A DNA stretch of 64,000 nucleotides. Origin: Parapedobacter sp. SGR-10. GTDB lineage: Bacteria > Bacteroidota > Bacteroidia > Sphingobacteriales > Sphingobacteriaceae. Positions 44,401-52,618 of the stretch are shown one piece after another. The stretch spans positions 1 to 64,000 of the forward strand of contig NZ_JAAJTJ010000011.1 in NCBI RefSeq assembly GCF_011030405.1, read 5' to 3'. Made by a program: the position numbers and the translations under genes. Under the pieces are notes generated by a model. It saw nothing but the letters and a program-made list of their open reading frames with translations, searched no databases and was not told the DNA's origin. Every line of letters starts with the position of its first letter. The stretch's first letter is position 1.

Positions 44401-47194
44401 CGGCCGGGTCTTTGTCTGCCGCGGTGTACTTCGCATTGTCGCCCCCGTTGATAGCGACACTTCCTGCTTTGAGGCTGTAATCACCATCTGTGGTAGGTGT
44501 AGTCGAAGGGGCTACAGGTGCCTCAAAGATCTCCTCTGCAAGAATAGTAGATGGGTACGGATTAGGCACCGCGATAATATTGCTGCCGACTTGTTGGGGA
44601 TTGTTGTTGGCAATGGTCTGTGTCGCGATATAGATCAGGTTGTTGCTGCTTTCATGTATATCGTCAAATATCGAAGGGTTATTTCCTTCTGTACCATTCC
44701 CCCATACAATACTATTGATCAATATTGGTCTGGCGTTTGCGTGGCTGGTGTATATGGCTCCACCGTCACTTTGCGCATAGTTGCCACTGATGACCACATT
44801 GGTCAGGACAGGACGGCCGCTATTATTGTTGTTCAATGCTCCGCCTTGACCGGTGCTAGTGCCGTCTACCGCGACATTCCCGGTGATCTGCGCATTGGTC
44901 AGATGGGTAGTGCTGTTCCAATTAAATATACCGCCGCCCCAACCGGTTACTTTGTTGCCGCTGATGACAGCATAGTTTAGCTTAGGGGAGGAATTATTTT
45001 GGTTGGCCATACCACCGCCCCGATGCCCGGTCTCGTTGTTGGTGATCCGGATATGGGTCATAGCCGGTGTTGCTCCTCCACCAGTATTAAACATACCTCC
45101 ACCACGACGATTGGTTTTATTTCCGGTAATATTCAGGTTAGCTAATACAGGACTTCCACCACTGTTGAAGATACCTCCTCCGCTCCCAAACCGGTCGCTA
45201 AGATCAGCAGTCGTACGATCCGCTAAGCCACCTGTGACGGTAAAGCCGTCAAGCACCGCGGTATTGTCCACGCTCGAAGCGGTCACTACGTTGTAGCTGT
45301 TGCGTCCCTTAATCTGTGTAGCAGGCGCGGTGATGACCGTCACGTCATCCTTACCGTTCGGATCTGCCGAATCGATATCTCCACTTAGAATAGTTTCATT
45401 TGTTTCGAAATCACGATCTTTGAGATCAAAGGTTGCCGGGTCTTCGTTTCCTGCAAACCCTCCGTATATTTCTACACCATTGATCAGTGTGAAAGTCGCC
45501 TCCCGTTCGGTATCGGTGACACTTGTAGGATTTACAGGAGATACAGGTTTGTACACTCCTCTGGCTACCCAGATCTGCTTACCTGCGATAGCTGTACTTA
45601 GTGCTGTCTGCAGATCGGTATAGGCATCTGTCCAGGAGCTTCCGTTGTTGCTTCCGGTAGCGGCATGGTTGACGAAGATAATATCTCCGGCAGGTGTTGT
45701 TGTGCCTTGGTATTCGTACGCACCGAGGTCGATGTCATCCCCGACTAAGCGGTTTCCGCCTGCCAGGTCGAGGTCGTCTGCCAGGTTTCCACCGGCATCG
45801 GTGTATAAGACATTGTCGCCTGCATTGATGGCAGGGCTATTTTCTTTCAATTTGTAATCACCATCGAAGGTAGGCGTAGTTGCGGTGGCTGCAATAGGAT
45901 TTACAAAAATATCTGTCACAGCAAGACTGGAATGATCACCGGGAATATTGCTGTTTATCTGAGTTGTCCACTCTGGATTTGATGGAGCCTCGATCAGGTT
46001 GTTGCTACCAGATGCTATATCATTACGTACAGAGGGGTCTATAGGGGAACTGTTCCCCCATACGATAGTGTTGCGTAGAATGACTCTGGACCAGACACCA
46101 CTTGTATTCCCCTGGAATACTGCCCCTGCATTGGTAGCGGCATAGTTTCCACTAATAATACAATTGGTTAAGACAGGGTTAAGGTCTCCGGCAATAGTAT
46201 ATATGCCGCCTCCACTGGCTCCGGATACATTTCCGGTGATGGCTACATTGGTCAGTGTGGGTAAGCTGGAGTTATTGTGTATACCACCACCACTACCAGT
46301 AGTAGCGTTATTGCCACTGATCGTTACGTTTGTCAGGATAGGGCTTGCTCCGGTAGTATTACCTATTCCCCCTCCGGAAGTAGCCGTATTACCAATAATC
46401 CGGACGTTGGTGAGTGTAGGACTCGCGCTGGAACGGTTATGCATCCCTCCACCGTTACCACCCTGGTTATTATAAATCTCCACATTGGTAAGCGTTGGTT
46501 TTACCCCGCTACCAAAATTATATATTCCGCCAGCGTAGGTTCCATCAGCTCTGTTGTGCCGGATCTTTGTGTTGCTGATGATGGGGCTTGATGCTCCACG
46601 GTTGTGCATTGCTCCGCCATTGGCATCGGCCCAATTGCCGGTAATGTCCAAGTTGGTCAATGTGGGGCTGCCGCCGTCGCTGAAGATGCCGGCACCACCG
46701 AGGGTGCTGCCTGACCGGCCTGCCGTGATGGTAACGCCATCGAGTATAGCGGTATTGTTTACACCCGAAACGGTTACTACGGCATGGCTATTGTTGCCAT
46801 TAATCTGATTTATCGGGTCGGTAATGATGTCTACAAGGTCATCGCCGTCTATATCTCCGGAGAGAACAGTGACATTGGTTTCCCAGTTTCGCTGAGAGCG
46901 GTCATTCTCCCCTCCTGCAAAACCGCCATAGATGGCTACATCATTTTTTAGCTGAAAAGTAGCATCACGGTCAGCCGGGTTGTTCGTAGGGAGATATTTC
47001 CCTGTCGCCACCCAGATTTCTCCTGTCGTAGTGGCATTGATGGCCGCTTGCAGGTCGGTATAGGCATCTGCCCAAGTGCTGCCGTCGTTGTTTCCGGTGG
47101 CTGCATGATTGACATACACAGGATTCTGCGCCCATGTACCCATACTTATCAGGGTCAGGACAAACAATAGAGATAGCTTGTAAAAGTTAGTCAT
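41426..47194 (-). CDS. Giant type IX-secreted beta-helix surface protein
   Basis: This 1922-residue protein has a signal peptide (MTNFYKLSLLFVLTLISMGTWA) and three tandem copies of about 460-480 residues, each starting YVNHAATG-NN-GS-W-DA-TDLQ and continuing EIWVA-G-Y.PT...FTL..GV.IYGGFAG (units near 23, 505 and 963). Each is a right-handed parallel beta-helix with 'choice-of-anchor' ends (LDLAG..R..G..DLGAYEYQ). Ig-like repeats follow (about 1530-1830, with two LEVLWNGQAIPTSGLRLAP-type copies), and the gliding-motility-associated C-terminal domain ends it (LSPNGDGINEYLRIDGIHNY to the last residue). That tag directs secretion and anchoring by type IX plus PorP/SprF, whose gene follows. Probably an adhesin or polysaccharide-binding surface protein. 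Confidence 0.92.
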   Translation of the reverse strand: MTNFYKLSLLFVLTLISMGTWAQNPVYVNHAATGNNDGSTWADAYTDLQAAINATTTGEIWVATGKYLPTNNPADRDATFQLKNDVAIYGGFAGGENDRSQRNWETNVTVLSGDIDGDDLVDIITDPINQINGNNSHAVVTVSGVNNTAILDGVTITAGRSGSTLGGAGIFSDGGSPTLTNLDITGNWADANGGAMHNRGASSPIISNTKIRHNRADGTYAGGIYNFGSGVKPTLTNVEIYNNQGGNGGGMHNRSSASPTLTNVRIIGNTATSGGGIGNTTGASPILTNVTISGNNATTGSGGGIHNNSSLPTLTNVAITGNVSGASGGGIYTIAGDLNPVLTNCIISGNYAATNAGAVFQGNTSGVWSRVILRNTIVWGNSSPIDPSVRNDIASGSNNLIEAPSNPEWTTQINSNIPGDHSSLAVTDIFVNPIAATATTPTFDGDYKLKENSPAINAGDNVLYTDAGGNLADDLDLAGGNRLVGDDIDLGAYEYQGTTTPAGDIIFVNHAATGSNNGSSWTDAYTDLQTALSTAIAGKQIWVARGVYKPVSPVNPTSVTDTEREATFTLINGVEIYGGFAGNEDPATFDLKDRDFETNETILSGDIDSADPNGKDDVTVITAPATQIKGRNSYNVVTASSVDNTAVLDGFTVTGGLADRTTADLSDRFGSGGGIFNSGGSPVLANLNITGNKTNRRGGGMFNTGGGATPAMTHIRITNNETGHRGGGMANQNNSSPKLNYAVISGNKVTGWGGGIFNWNSTTHLTNAQITGNVAVDGTSTGQGGALNNNNSGRPVLTNVVISGNYAQSDGGAIYTSHANARPILINSIVWGNGTEGNNPSIFDDIHESSNNLIYIATQTIANNNPQQVGSNIIAVPNPYPSTILAEEIFEAPVAPSTTPTTDGDYSLKAGSVAINGGDNAKYTAADKDPADALDLAGLPRLVSTNIDLGPYEYQGITTPAGDIIYVNHAATGSNNGTSWTDAFTSLQAAINSASAGDEIWVAKGTYLPTDNLQGTTTDRDKTFTLREGVKVYGGFAGSELADFDRSTRNFETNETILSGDFDGNDAVFTDVNSTVESINGNEENAYHVVMSWNNSPATVLDGFTIKGGNANQTGAAHTPEAGFSFNRSQGGGIYTNSSSPTLHNLVVEHNYATATGSNPGAAGIYLNGGKDNYDISLFNVSVKENLAVARGAGLYITGAGTSIVVEDSRFIGNKSTTQLGGGLYVANGTVSIARSEFISNMAETSGGAVYKAAAGAVASITHSTFRNNVAGGLGAALYLNNDNNGGTGGPGPEINQSLFSGNSTIGGAAGNGNGGAVVLANSATATFRGTTFYNNTAGGTGLGGAIRTAGNSARIDLYNSILFGNSASTTATADISYQGTLNINHSITQVAGTPGVDGVLVGADPLFVSVVDTDPDFLRLSAGSPAVNSGNNDSNTDTEDLAGNTRVQGGRVDMGAYESSYENIAAISSVPGISVPGGTELADLTLPANSTTVTLSNGSTVTLPLEGDPSNWELSDGGTYNPAAGGTYTFLVPVELLSTSDPDWFSNGDDLKATFAVIVQGAPTLEVLWNGQAIPTSGLRLAPNEVGELTVTTSSDAVPEITANPGAPVSLSSTSSPTTVTATAIGNGQITVTLPATANFESMSLTVDVEVDRIVPTVQVRWNGAAIPTSGLQLTLGDPQGVLTVVTNSDAIANIAADALLSLSSSTSPSNVTPVSAGSGQMTITLVQTTRFEALTMTVEVQVNKMAQQIRLYAPQGVLLSAGTASLMEVSSTSGLPVTLSIDDPSVASLSGTDLILHKRGKVSVTATQEGNDEYMPAEPVTVEIYVIGDGDGLRVHPALSPNGDGINEYLRIDGIHNYPDNTLIIFDRSGTVITKIDGYDNDTKIFTGENVHDGTYFYRLNYTTQNGERKHLQGYFEIKR

Positions 47195-47589
47195 GGTTTG
47201 TATTCTTCAGTATTTGGTTCGTATTGCTGATTTGGGGTAAAGTTTAAAAAAACTGTTTAAATATTTATCAATATTACCTTGCGTCTCCTATGGAATTTTC
47301 TCGGATAATACATCAGATCAGCTATGTAGCCGTAGTGCACACAAGATTTTGTGCCCGTTCGTTTATAGATTACCAGGTATCCATTCATACGGTATTTGGT
47401 TTTTAGGTATGTTAATAAAAACTGATTAGTCTAAAAAAGGCATAATTTGTCAGTTCATTAGTAAAAACGACACCGATCGTAAAAAGTACTCAAAAAAAAT
47501 AGATTTTTTAAGAAAGGGGTTTTTAGGGGGGAGAGGTAGGTTTGGTTTGGCCCTGTTTATTGTTGATAATGGTCCATAAAGGGGGGGGA
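47195..47589. other. Intergenic region upstream of the giant surface protein gene
   Basis: No gene is seen in these 395 bp. The sequence near 47500-47590 is purine/G-rich on the + strand, with runs of G (GGGGGGGATT), and lies just beyond the stop of the NTF2-like gene. The promoter of the giant gene must be within about 150 bp of 47194, but no clear TAnnTTTG box was found. Confidence 0.5.
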
Positions 47590-48459
47590 TTATCTTTCAA
47601 ATAGCATTTCCAACATTACTTTCCATTTATACTCCTCGGTGAGTTGCCAAATACGAATATAATTGAATTTGATGGCTTTTTCTTTGGTATGTACCGTTGC
47701 TGTACCTTGGGTATAAGCGAATTCACCACTATATGCCCTACCCACGGAGGCAGGTTCGGTGATGATATCGATCCGTTGTTTCTTGATAAACGCCAATACA
47801 TTGTTCTTGCCTATGATTTCCTCTTGCCAAGGGTAATAAAAGCGAGAATCGTCTGTCAAAAATTCTCTATAACCGGCTGCGTTATCTGCTTTTAGAATAG
47901 TGGAAAAGAGTTCGTCCGTCGAAAAGACCACATCCTCACGTTGCTTTAGGCGTACTTGCGAGCGATGCTTAAGATACCAGGAATCGTCCGGTTCGAAATA
48001 GACAAGATCGGCAGGTTTTTTTTTGCCAAAATTTTCTACTTCTGCTCGCAAGACCACCGTCCAGACGCCTTTTTTTCCACGTTTCCAGACCGTGAGGTAC
48101 TGCCCGTATCGTTTGATAGCTCCTACTTTTTGGAATTCCATCTTTCCAGATGTCACCCCCCAATCCAAGCTTTTGGAAACTACGGCAAAATTGGGATCCC
48201 AAGACATGACATCGGCGATATTAGGCCTATTGTTCAGATAATTAAGGGCATTTACAGGTGAAGGTACATAAAACACGGATTGTTTGTCGACGATCGACAT
48301 GAAGGCTGCGTGTGGACTTTCTTTTTTGGACAACACAGCTGCATTACGGTCCGCAGATATCAGTCCACCCACCTTATTGGGCAACTGTGCATAAGCGGGA
48401 TAAACGCATGCTATGTAAAAGATAAGAAATAAAATATAGCTGGATTTTTTCAAGTTCAT
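47590..48459 (-). CDS. Exported protein with two NTF2-like domains
   Basis: This 289-residue protein has a signal peptide (residues 1-24, ending AYAQLPN). Residues 35-160 (ADRNAAVLSKKESPHAAFMSIV to WTVVLRAEVENF) and 178-289 (STDELFSTILKADNAAGYREF to YKWKVMLEMLFER) look like two copies of an NTF2/DUF4440-like fold, each ending in a W-x-V-x-L-E strand. The second lacks an obvious catalytic set. It is upstream of the giant surface protein gene in transcription order and directly behind cysS. Function unknown; a periplasmic small-molecule binder is plausible. Confidence 0.8.
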   Translation of the reverse strand: MNLKKSSYILFLIFYIACVYPAYAQLPNKVGGLISADRNAAVLSKKESPHAAFMSIVDKQSVFYVPSPVNALNYLNNRPNIADVMSWDPNFAVVSKSLDWGVTSGKMEFQKVGAIKRYGQYLTVWKRGKKGVWTVVLRAEVENFGKKKPADLVYFEPDDSWYLKHRSQVRLKQREDVVFSTDELFSTILKADNAAGYREFLTDDSRFYYPWQEEIIGKNNVLAFIKKQRIDIITEPASVGRAYSGEFAYTQGTATVHTKEKAIKFNYIRIWQLTEEYKWKVMLEMLFER

Positions 48460-48483
48460 TTTATCTATTTTGTCCTTGCATGA

Positions 48484-49956
48484 TCAAATCTTATTCCAAA
48501 GTGTTCCATCCTTGCTATCCTTGAGTTGGATACCCATAGTAGCAAGTTCGTTGCGGATACTGTCCGATGTCGCAAAATCTTTGTTTTTCTTTGCTTCGTT
48601 GCGGATTTGGATAATGAGTTCCATCAATTTTTCGGTGGTGCCGTTATCTCCGTCCGATTGTTCATCTTTCAATCCGAGGATGTCGAATATAAAATACTGT
48701 ATGGTTTCTTTGATCTCCATGAGAGTAGCCTCATCTATCCGCTGGATCCCGTCGTAGACGGAATTGATCAGACGTACCAATTCGAATAGTTCGGCAATCA
48801 ACACCGGACTGTTGAAATCATCGTCCATAGCGGCATAGCATCGCTGACGCAAGGCTTGGATGTCGAGATCGAACTTGTTCTGAGAAGCAGGCACGATTTT
48901 GTCCAGTAGTCCGATGGCTGTCATTAGTCGCTTATACCCTTTCTCCGCAGCATCCAAAGCCTCGTTGGAAAAATCCAAGGTACTTCTGTAATGCGCCTGC
49001 AACATAAAGAAACGGACAGCCATAGGGGAGTAGCCACGCTTCAGAAGCGGATGACTGCCGGTAAACAATTCGTAGGGCAAAAAACCATTGCCCGCGGATT
49101 TGGACATGCGGGCACCATTGACGGTAAGCATATTCGTGTGCATCCAATACTTGGCAGGTTGTACATGGTTGCAAGCTTCGGATTGTGCGATTTCGTTGGT
49201 GTGGTGCGTGGCTGCCAGGTCCATTCCACCCCCGTGGATATCAAACTGATCTCCTAGATATTTGCGGCTCATGGCCGAACATTCGATATGCCAGCCGGGA
49301 AATCCTATGCCCCAAGGGGAAGGCCAACGCATGATGTGCTCCGGTTTGGCTTTGATCCATAGGGCAAAGTCTAAACGTCCCCTTTTTTCATCCTGACCAC
49401 CGAGTTCACGGGTATTGTTCAGCAAATCTTCCAGTTTTCTGTTGGTCAGGATTGTATAGTTGTGTTCTTTCACATATTTGTCCACGTCAAAATATACGGT
49501 ACCGTTGACCTCGTATGCGTAACCGTTGTCAAGGATTTTCTTGATCATCTCGATCTGCTCCGAGATGTGGCCAGTGGCGGTAGGCTCTATGCTTGGAGGC
49601 AGGGTGTTGAACAATCGAAGCACTTCATGGAAACCCAATGTGTATTTTTGCACGATTTCCATCGGCTCTAATTGCTCAAGCTTTGCTTTTTTGGCAAATT
49701 TGTCATCACCTTCATCGTTGTCACCTTCCAAATGTCCTGCATCGGTGATGTTACGTACATAACGAACCTTATAACCCAAATGCAACAAGTAGCGGAATAT
49801 CAGATCGAAAGACACAAACGTCCTGCAATTGCCAAGATGTACATCACTATAAACGGTAGGCCCACATACATACATTCCGACGAGATTGGGATGTATGGGC
49901 TCGAATTTTTCTTTTGTTCGTGTTAGTGTGTTGTAAATGGTCAGATTGTGCTGCAT
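48484..49956 (-). CDS. cysS: Cysteinyl-tRNA synthetase
   Basis: This 490-residue class I aminoacyl-tRNA synthetase has the HIGH-type motif HLGN in [13 protein letters not shown] with the zinc Cys in MYVCGPTVY, the GWHIECSAM and [15 protein letters not shown] zinc ligands, and KMSKS-type ARMSKSAGN. The C-terminal DALR and short CysS tail are present. It charges tRNA-Cys. Length is normal and no disruptions were seen. It ends 25 bp before the exported NTF2-like gene. Confidence 0.98.
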   Translation of the reverse strand: MQHNLTIYNTLTRTKEKFEPIHPNLVGMYVCGPTVYSDVHLGNCRTFVSFDLIFRYLLHLGYKVRYVRNITDAGHLEGDNDEGDDKFAKKAKLEQLEPMEIVQKYTLGFHEVLRLFNTLPPSIEPTATGHISEQIEMIKKILDNGYAYEVNGTVYFDVDKYVKEHNYTILTNRKLEDLLNNTRELGGQDEKRGRLDFALWIKAKPEHIMRWPSPWGIGFPGWHIECSAMSRKYLGDQFDIHGGGMDLAATHHTNEIAQSEACNHVQPAKYWMHTNMLTVNGARMSKSAGNGFLPYELFTGSHPLLKRGYSPMAVRFFMLQAHYRSTLDFSNEALDAAEKGYKRLMTAIGLLDKIVPASQNKFDLDIQALRQRCYAAMDDDFNSPVLIAELFELVRLINSVYDGIQRIDEATLMEIKETIQYFIFDILGLKDEQSDGDNGTTEKLMELIIQIRNEAKKNKDFATSDSIRNELATMGIQLKDSKDGTLWNKI

Positions 49957-49962
49957 TTTTTT

Positions 49963-50014
49963 AGTTATCAGTTGTCAGTTATCAGTTGTCAGTTATCAGT
50001 TGTCGGTTATCAGT
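49963..50014. repeat. Short tandem repeat between der and cysS
   Basis: The 14-bp unit AGTTATCAGTTGTC occurs three times in a row (49963-50004) with a decayed fourth copy. Similar ACTGATCA-rich pieces continue to about 50050. This is an intergenic repeat of the kind widely scattered in Bacteroidota genomes; it is not a CRISPR (no spacers). Confidence 0.85.
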
Positions 50015-50058
50015 AACTATCACTGAACACTGACTGCTGATCACTGACCACTACAAAT

Positions 50059-51363
50059 CTACTTTTGTCTGAAGAATATCTGGATAGGTACTCCGTTGAA
50101 ATCAAAGTTTTCACGCAATTTGTTCTCGACAAAACGTTTGTATGGATCCTTAATGTACTGTGGAAGGTTACAGAAAAAAGCAAACATCGGTGATCTTCCT
50201 GGTAATTGGGTAATATATTTGATCTTGACATACTTTCCTTTAATGGCTGGGGGAGGATAGTTTTCGATGATTTCAAGCATGACGTCATTCAATTGGGAAG
50301 TAGGAACGCGTTTGGTTTTGTTTTGGTAGACCTCCATCGCTGTTTCGACGACCTTGAAAATACGTTGCTTTTCCGTCACGGAGGTGAAGATGATAGGCAC
50401 ATCCGTAAAAGGAGCTATCTTCTCGTGTATGCGTGCCGTAAACTCTTTCATGGTCTTATGGTCTTTCTCGATAGTATCCCATTTATTGACTACGATCACG
50501 ATACCTTTCTTGTTTTTCTCTGCCAAATGGAAGATGTTGATATCCTGTGCTTCGATACCGTCGTTGGCATCCAACATCAAGACCACCACATCCGAGTCTT
50601 CCAGAGCCTTGATGGTTCGCAAGACAGAATAAAATTCGATATCCTCATTGACTTTGGCTTTGCGCCTTAGACCAGCTGTGTCGATCAGCAAAAATTCATG
50701 TCCGAATTGGTTGTAATGGATACGTATGGAATCCCGCGTGGTGCCGGCAATAGAAGTGACGATATTTCGATCCACACCAAGCAAAGCGTTTGTCAGGGAA
50801 GATTTACCAACGTTGGGGCGTCCCACAATAGCAATCTTGGGCAAAGGGGTTTCTTCCTCTTCTTCCGGTTCGGGAAAATGGGATACTACTGCATCCAAAA
50901 GCTCGCCTGTACCGGATCCGGATGCGGAAGATATATTGAAGACTTCTCCTAACCCGAAGGCATAAAATTCGGCCGAAGCGTGGTGCAATTTCGCATGGTC
51001 TACCTTGTTGGCCACGACATATACAGGTTTGGAACTGCGCCGCAAAATATCGGCAATATCGTCGTCCAGATCAGTGATACCTGTAGTCACATCTACCATA
51101 AATAGGATCACGGAAGCTTCTTCAATGGCAATATGTACCTGATCCCGGATAGCCTCTTCAAAGACATCATCCGAACCATGGACAAAACCACCTGTATCGA
51201 TGACCGTAAATTTCTTTCCGATCCAATCTGCGATCTCGTAATGGCGATCCCGTGTTACTCCACTGAAATTGTCTACGATGGCCTTCCGGCTTTCTGTCAA
51301 CCTGTTGAACAAGGTGGATTTTCCTACGTTTGGACGACCTACAATCGCTACAATATTTGCCAT
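50059..51363 (-). CDS. der: Ribosome-assembly GTPase Der (EngA)
   Basis: This is a 434-residue protein with two tandem G domains. The first begins [16 protein letters not shown], with DTGGF and NKVD. The second begins [16 protein letters not shown], with DTAGL and NKWD. The C-terminal KH-like domain ends in [11 protein letters not shown]. It acts in 50S ribosome biogenesis. No anomalies were seen. The perfect hairpin at 51477-51519 separates it from nrdF. Confidence 0.98.
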   Translation of the reverse strand: MANIVAIVGRPNVGKSTLFNRLTESRKAIVDNFSGVTRDRHYEIADWIGKKFTVIDTGGFVHGSDDVFEEAIRDQVHIAIEEASVILFMVDVTTGITDLDDDIADILRRSSKPVYVVANKVDHAKLHHASAEFYAFGLGEVFNISSASGSGTGELLDAVVSHFPEPEEEEETPLPKIAIVGRPNVGKSSLTNALLGVDRNIVTSIAGTTRDSIRIHYNQFGHEFLLIDTAGLRRKAKVNEDIEFYSVLRTIKALEDSDVVVLMLDANDGIEAQDINIFHLAEKNKKGIVIVVNKWDTIEKDHKTMKEFTARIHEKIAPFTDVPIIFTSVTEKQRIFKVVETAMEVYQNKTKRVPTSQLNDVMLEIIENYPPPAIKGKYVKIKYITQLPGRSPMFAFFCNLPQYIKDPYKRFVENKLRENFDFNGVPIQIFFRQK

Positions 51364-51476
51364 GTTTTCTTTCTCTATTAGTTTTGCGAAGGATCACCTC
51401 ACGGCACCCCTGCTTGTTAAAGCCTACAAAGTTACGGAATAAAGTTGGAAAATTTTTAACTGGGATAGGGCAAGCT

Positions 51477-51519
51477 ACAAATGCCAAAGGAGGTGTCTTT
51501 AACCTCCTTTGGCATTTGT
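51477..51519 (-). terminator. Long perfect hairpin after nrdF
   Basis: ACAAATGCCAAAGGAGGT (51477-51494) and ACCTCCTTTGGCATTTGT (51502-51519) are perfect 18-bp arms with a 7-nt loop. It begins 2 bp past the nrdF stop. There is no strong T-run, but the stem is long enough to stop or protect the nrd transcript. Confidence 0.8.
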
Positions 51520-51520
51520 A

Positions 51521-52504
51521 TTAAATCTCTACCGTGGCATCCATGGCAAAATCCTCATGCATCAGATGCACGATCTCGGTTGCTTTTTCGTAGTTGGTCG
51601 ATTTCTTGGAGAAGAAATCGTGTTGTGTAGTCTCGGTGTTCAGACCGTTCAACACGATAGGGTTGACCTGCTTCACTTCGAAAATAGGATCAAAACCCAG
51701 GTTCATCAAGGCTTTGTTGCCGTTGTAGCGTACGTATTCTTTTACCTCAGCAGTAAGTCCTACTACGGTGTACAGTTCTTCGGTATACTTGATTTCGTTT
51801 TCGTAAAGCTCGTTCAATAGTGCCAAGAAACGTTGTTTGACTTCTTCTTTGTTAGGAAGTTTGGCAAAAACTTCCTGTGCGATCAAACCGACAAAAACAC
51901 CATGGATAGACTCGTCAGCAACGATTTTCTTGATGATATCTGCCGAGGCGACCATCTGTCCCTGACCACACAACCACAAAGGCAAGAAAAAGCCTGAATA
52001 GAATAAGAAAGATTCTAACAATACGGATGCGCCCAAAGCCATGAACAATTCTTCGTCTGTCGGGTTTTCTTTGTCTATGGCACGATAATACTGATCAATA
52101 GTGGCTGCTTTGAATTGTAGGAATTTGTTTTGTGCGACCCAGCCAAATACATCGTTGATCTCATTGGTCGTAGATACGGTGGTGAAGATCGTCGAGTAGG
52201 ATTTGGCATGGATAGCTTCCATCATACACATGTAAGACAGTACCGCTTTGTTTTGAAGCGAGTCGATGTGATCGATGATTTTGGGCATGCCCGTATGGCT
52301 TTGCAATGTATCCAGCAATGTCAAGCCACCCAAGGCTTTTTTATAGCACTCTTTCATATCCCAGCTTAGCCCTTTCCAGCTGTCGATATCTTTCGAAGGG
52401 ATATATTCTGTATCGATCCAGAATTGTCTGATATTTTGCTCCCAGAACATCAACGCATAATCGTTGTCCGGGGTATTCCAGTTTACGGCAGTGAATTGTT
52501 TCAT
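51521..52504 (-). CDS. nrdF: Class Ib ribonucleotide reductase, beta subunit
   Basis: This 327-residue di-metal carboxylate protein contains the metal ligands in WIDTEYIPSKD and KALGGLTLLDTLQSHTGM, CMMEAIHAKSY, and the C-terminal EESIHG-type helix VADESIHGVFVGLIAQEV. It builds the radical cofactor used by NrdE. It is the last gene of the nrdH-I-E-F operon, 114 bp from nrdE; that spacer carries a repeated GATTTGGAAATG block. Confidence 0.95.
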   Translation of the reverse strand: MKQFTAVNWNTPDNDYALMFWEQNIRQFWIDTEYIPSKDIDSWKGLSWDMKECYKKALGGLTLLDTLQSHTGMPKIIDHIDSLQNKAVLSYMCMMEAIHAKSYSTIFTTVSTTNEINDVFGWVAQNKFLQFKAATIDQYYRAIDKENPTDEELFMALGASVLLESFLFYSGFFLPLWLCGQGQMVASADIIKKIVADESIHGVFVGLIAQEVFAKLPNKEEVKQRFLALLNELYENEIKYTEELYTVVGLTAEVKEYVRYNGNKALMNLGFDPIFEVKQVNPIVLNGLNTETTQHDFFSKKSTNYEKATEIVHLMHEDFAMDATVEI

Positions 52505-52546
52505 TGAAAAATTAAAAAATATAATGAGATAATTTGAAAATGAGAC

Positions 52547-52613
52547 GATTTGGAAATGTCTTGTCGTTAGACTATCTCATTTCCAAATCTTCAAATTAGC
52601 TCATTTCCAAATC
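52547..52613. repeat. GATTTGGAAATG repeats between nrdE and nrdF
   Basis: GATTTGGAAATG (52547-52558) is followed by CATTTCCAAATC at 52578-52589 and again at 52602-52613, so it can form a stem with either copy. It looks like a dispersed Bacteroidota intergenic repeat and may set the NrdE:NrdF ratio by attenuating the transcript. Confidence 0.6.
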
Positions 52614-52618
52614 TATTA

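Noticed and set aside
49963..50014. Possible CRISPR array
   Set aside because: Units are 14 bp and directly adjacent with no spacers; it is a plain tandem repeat.
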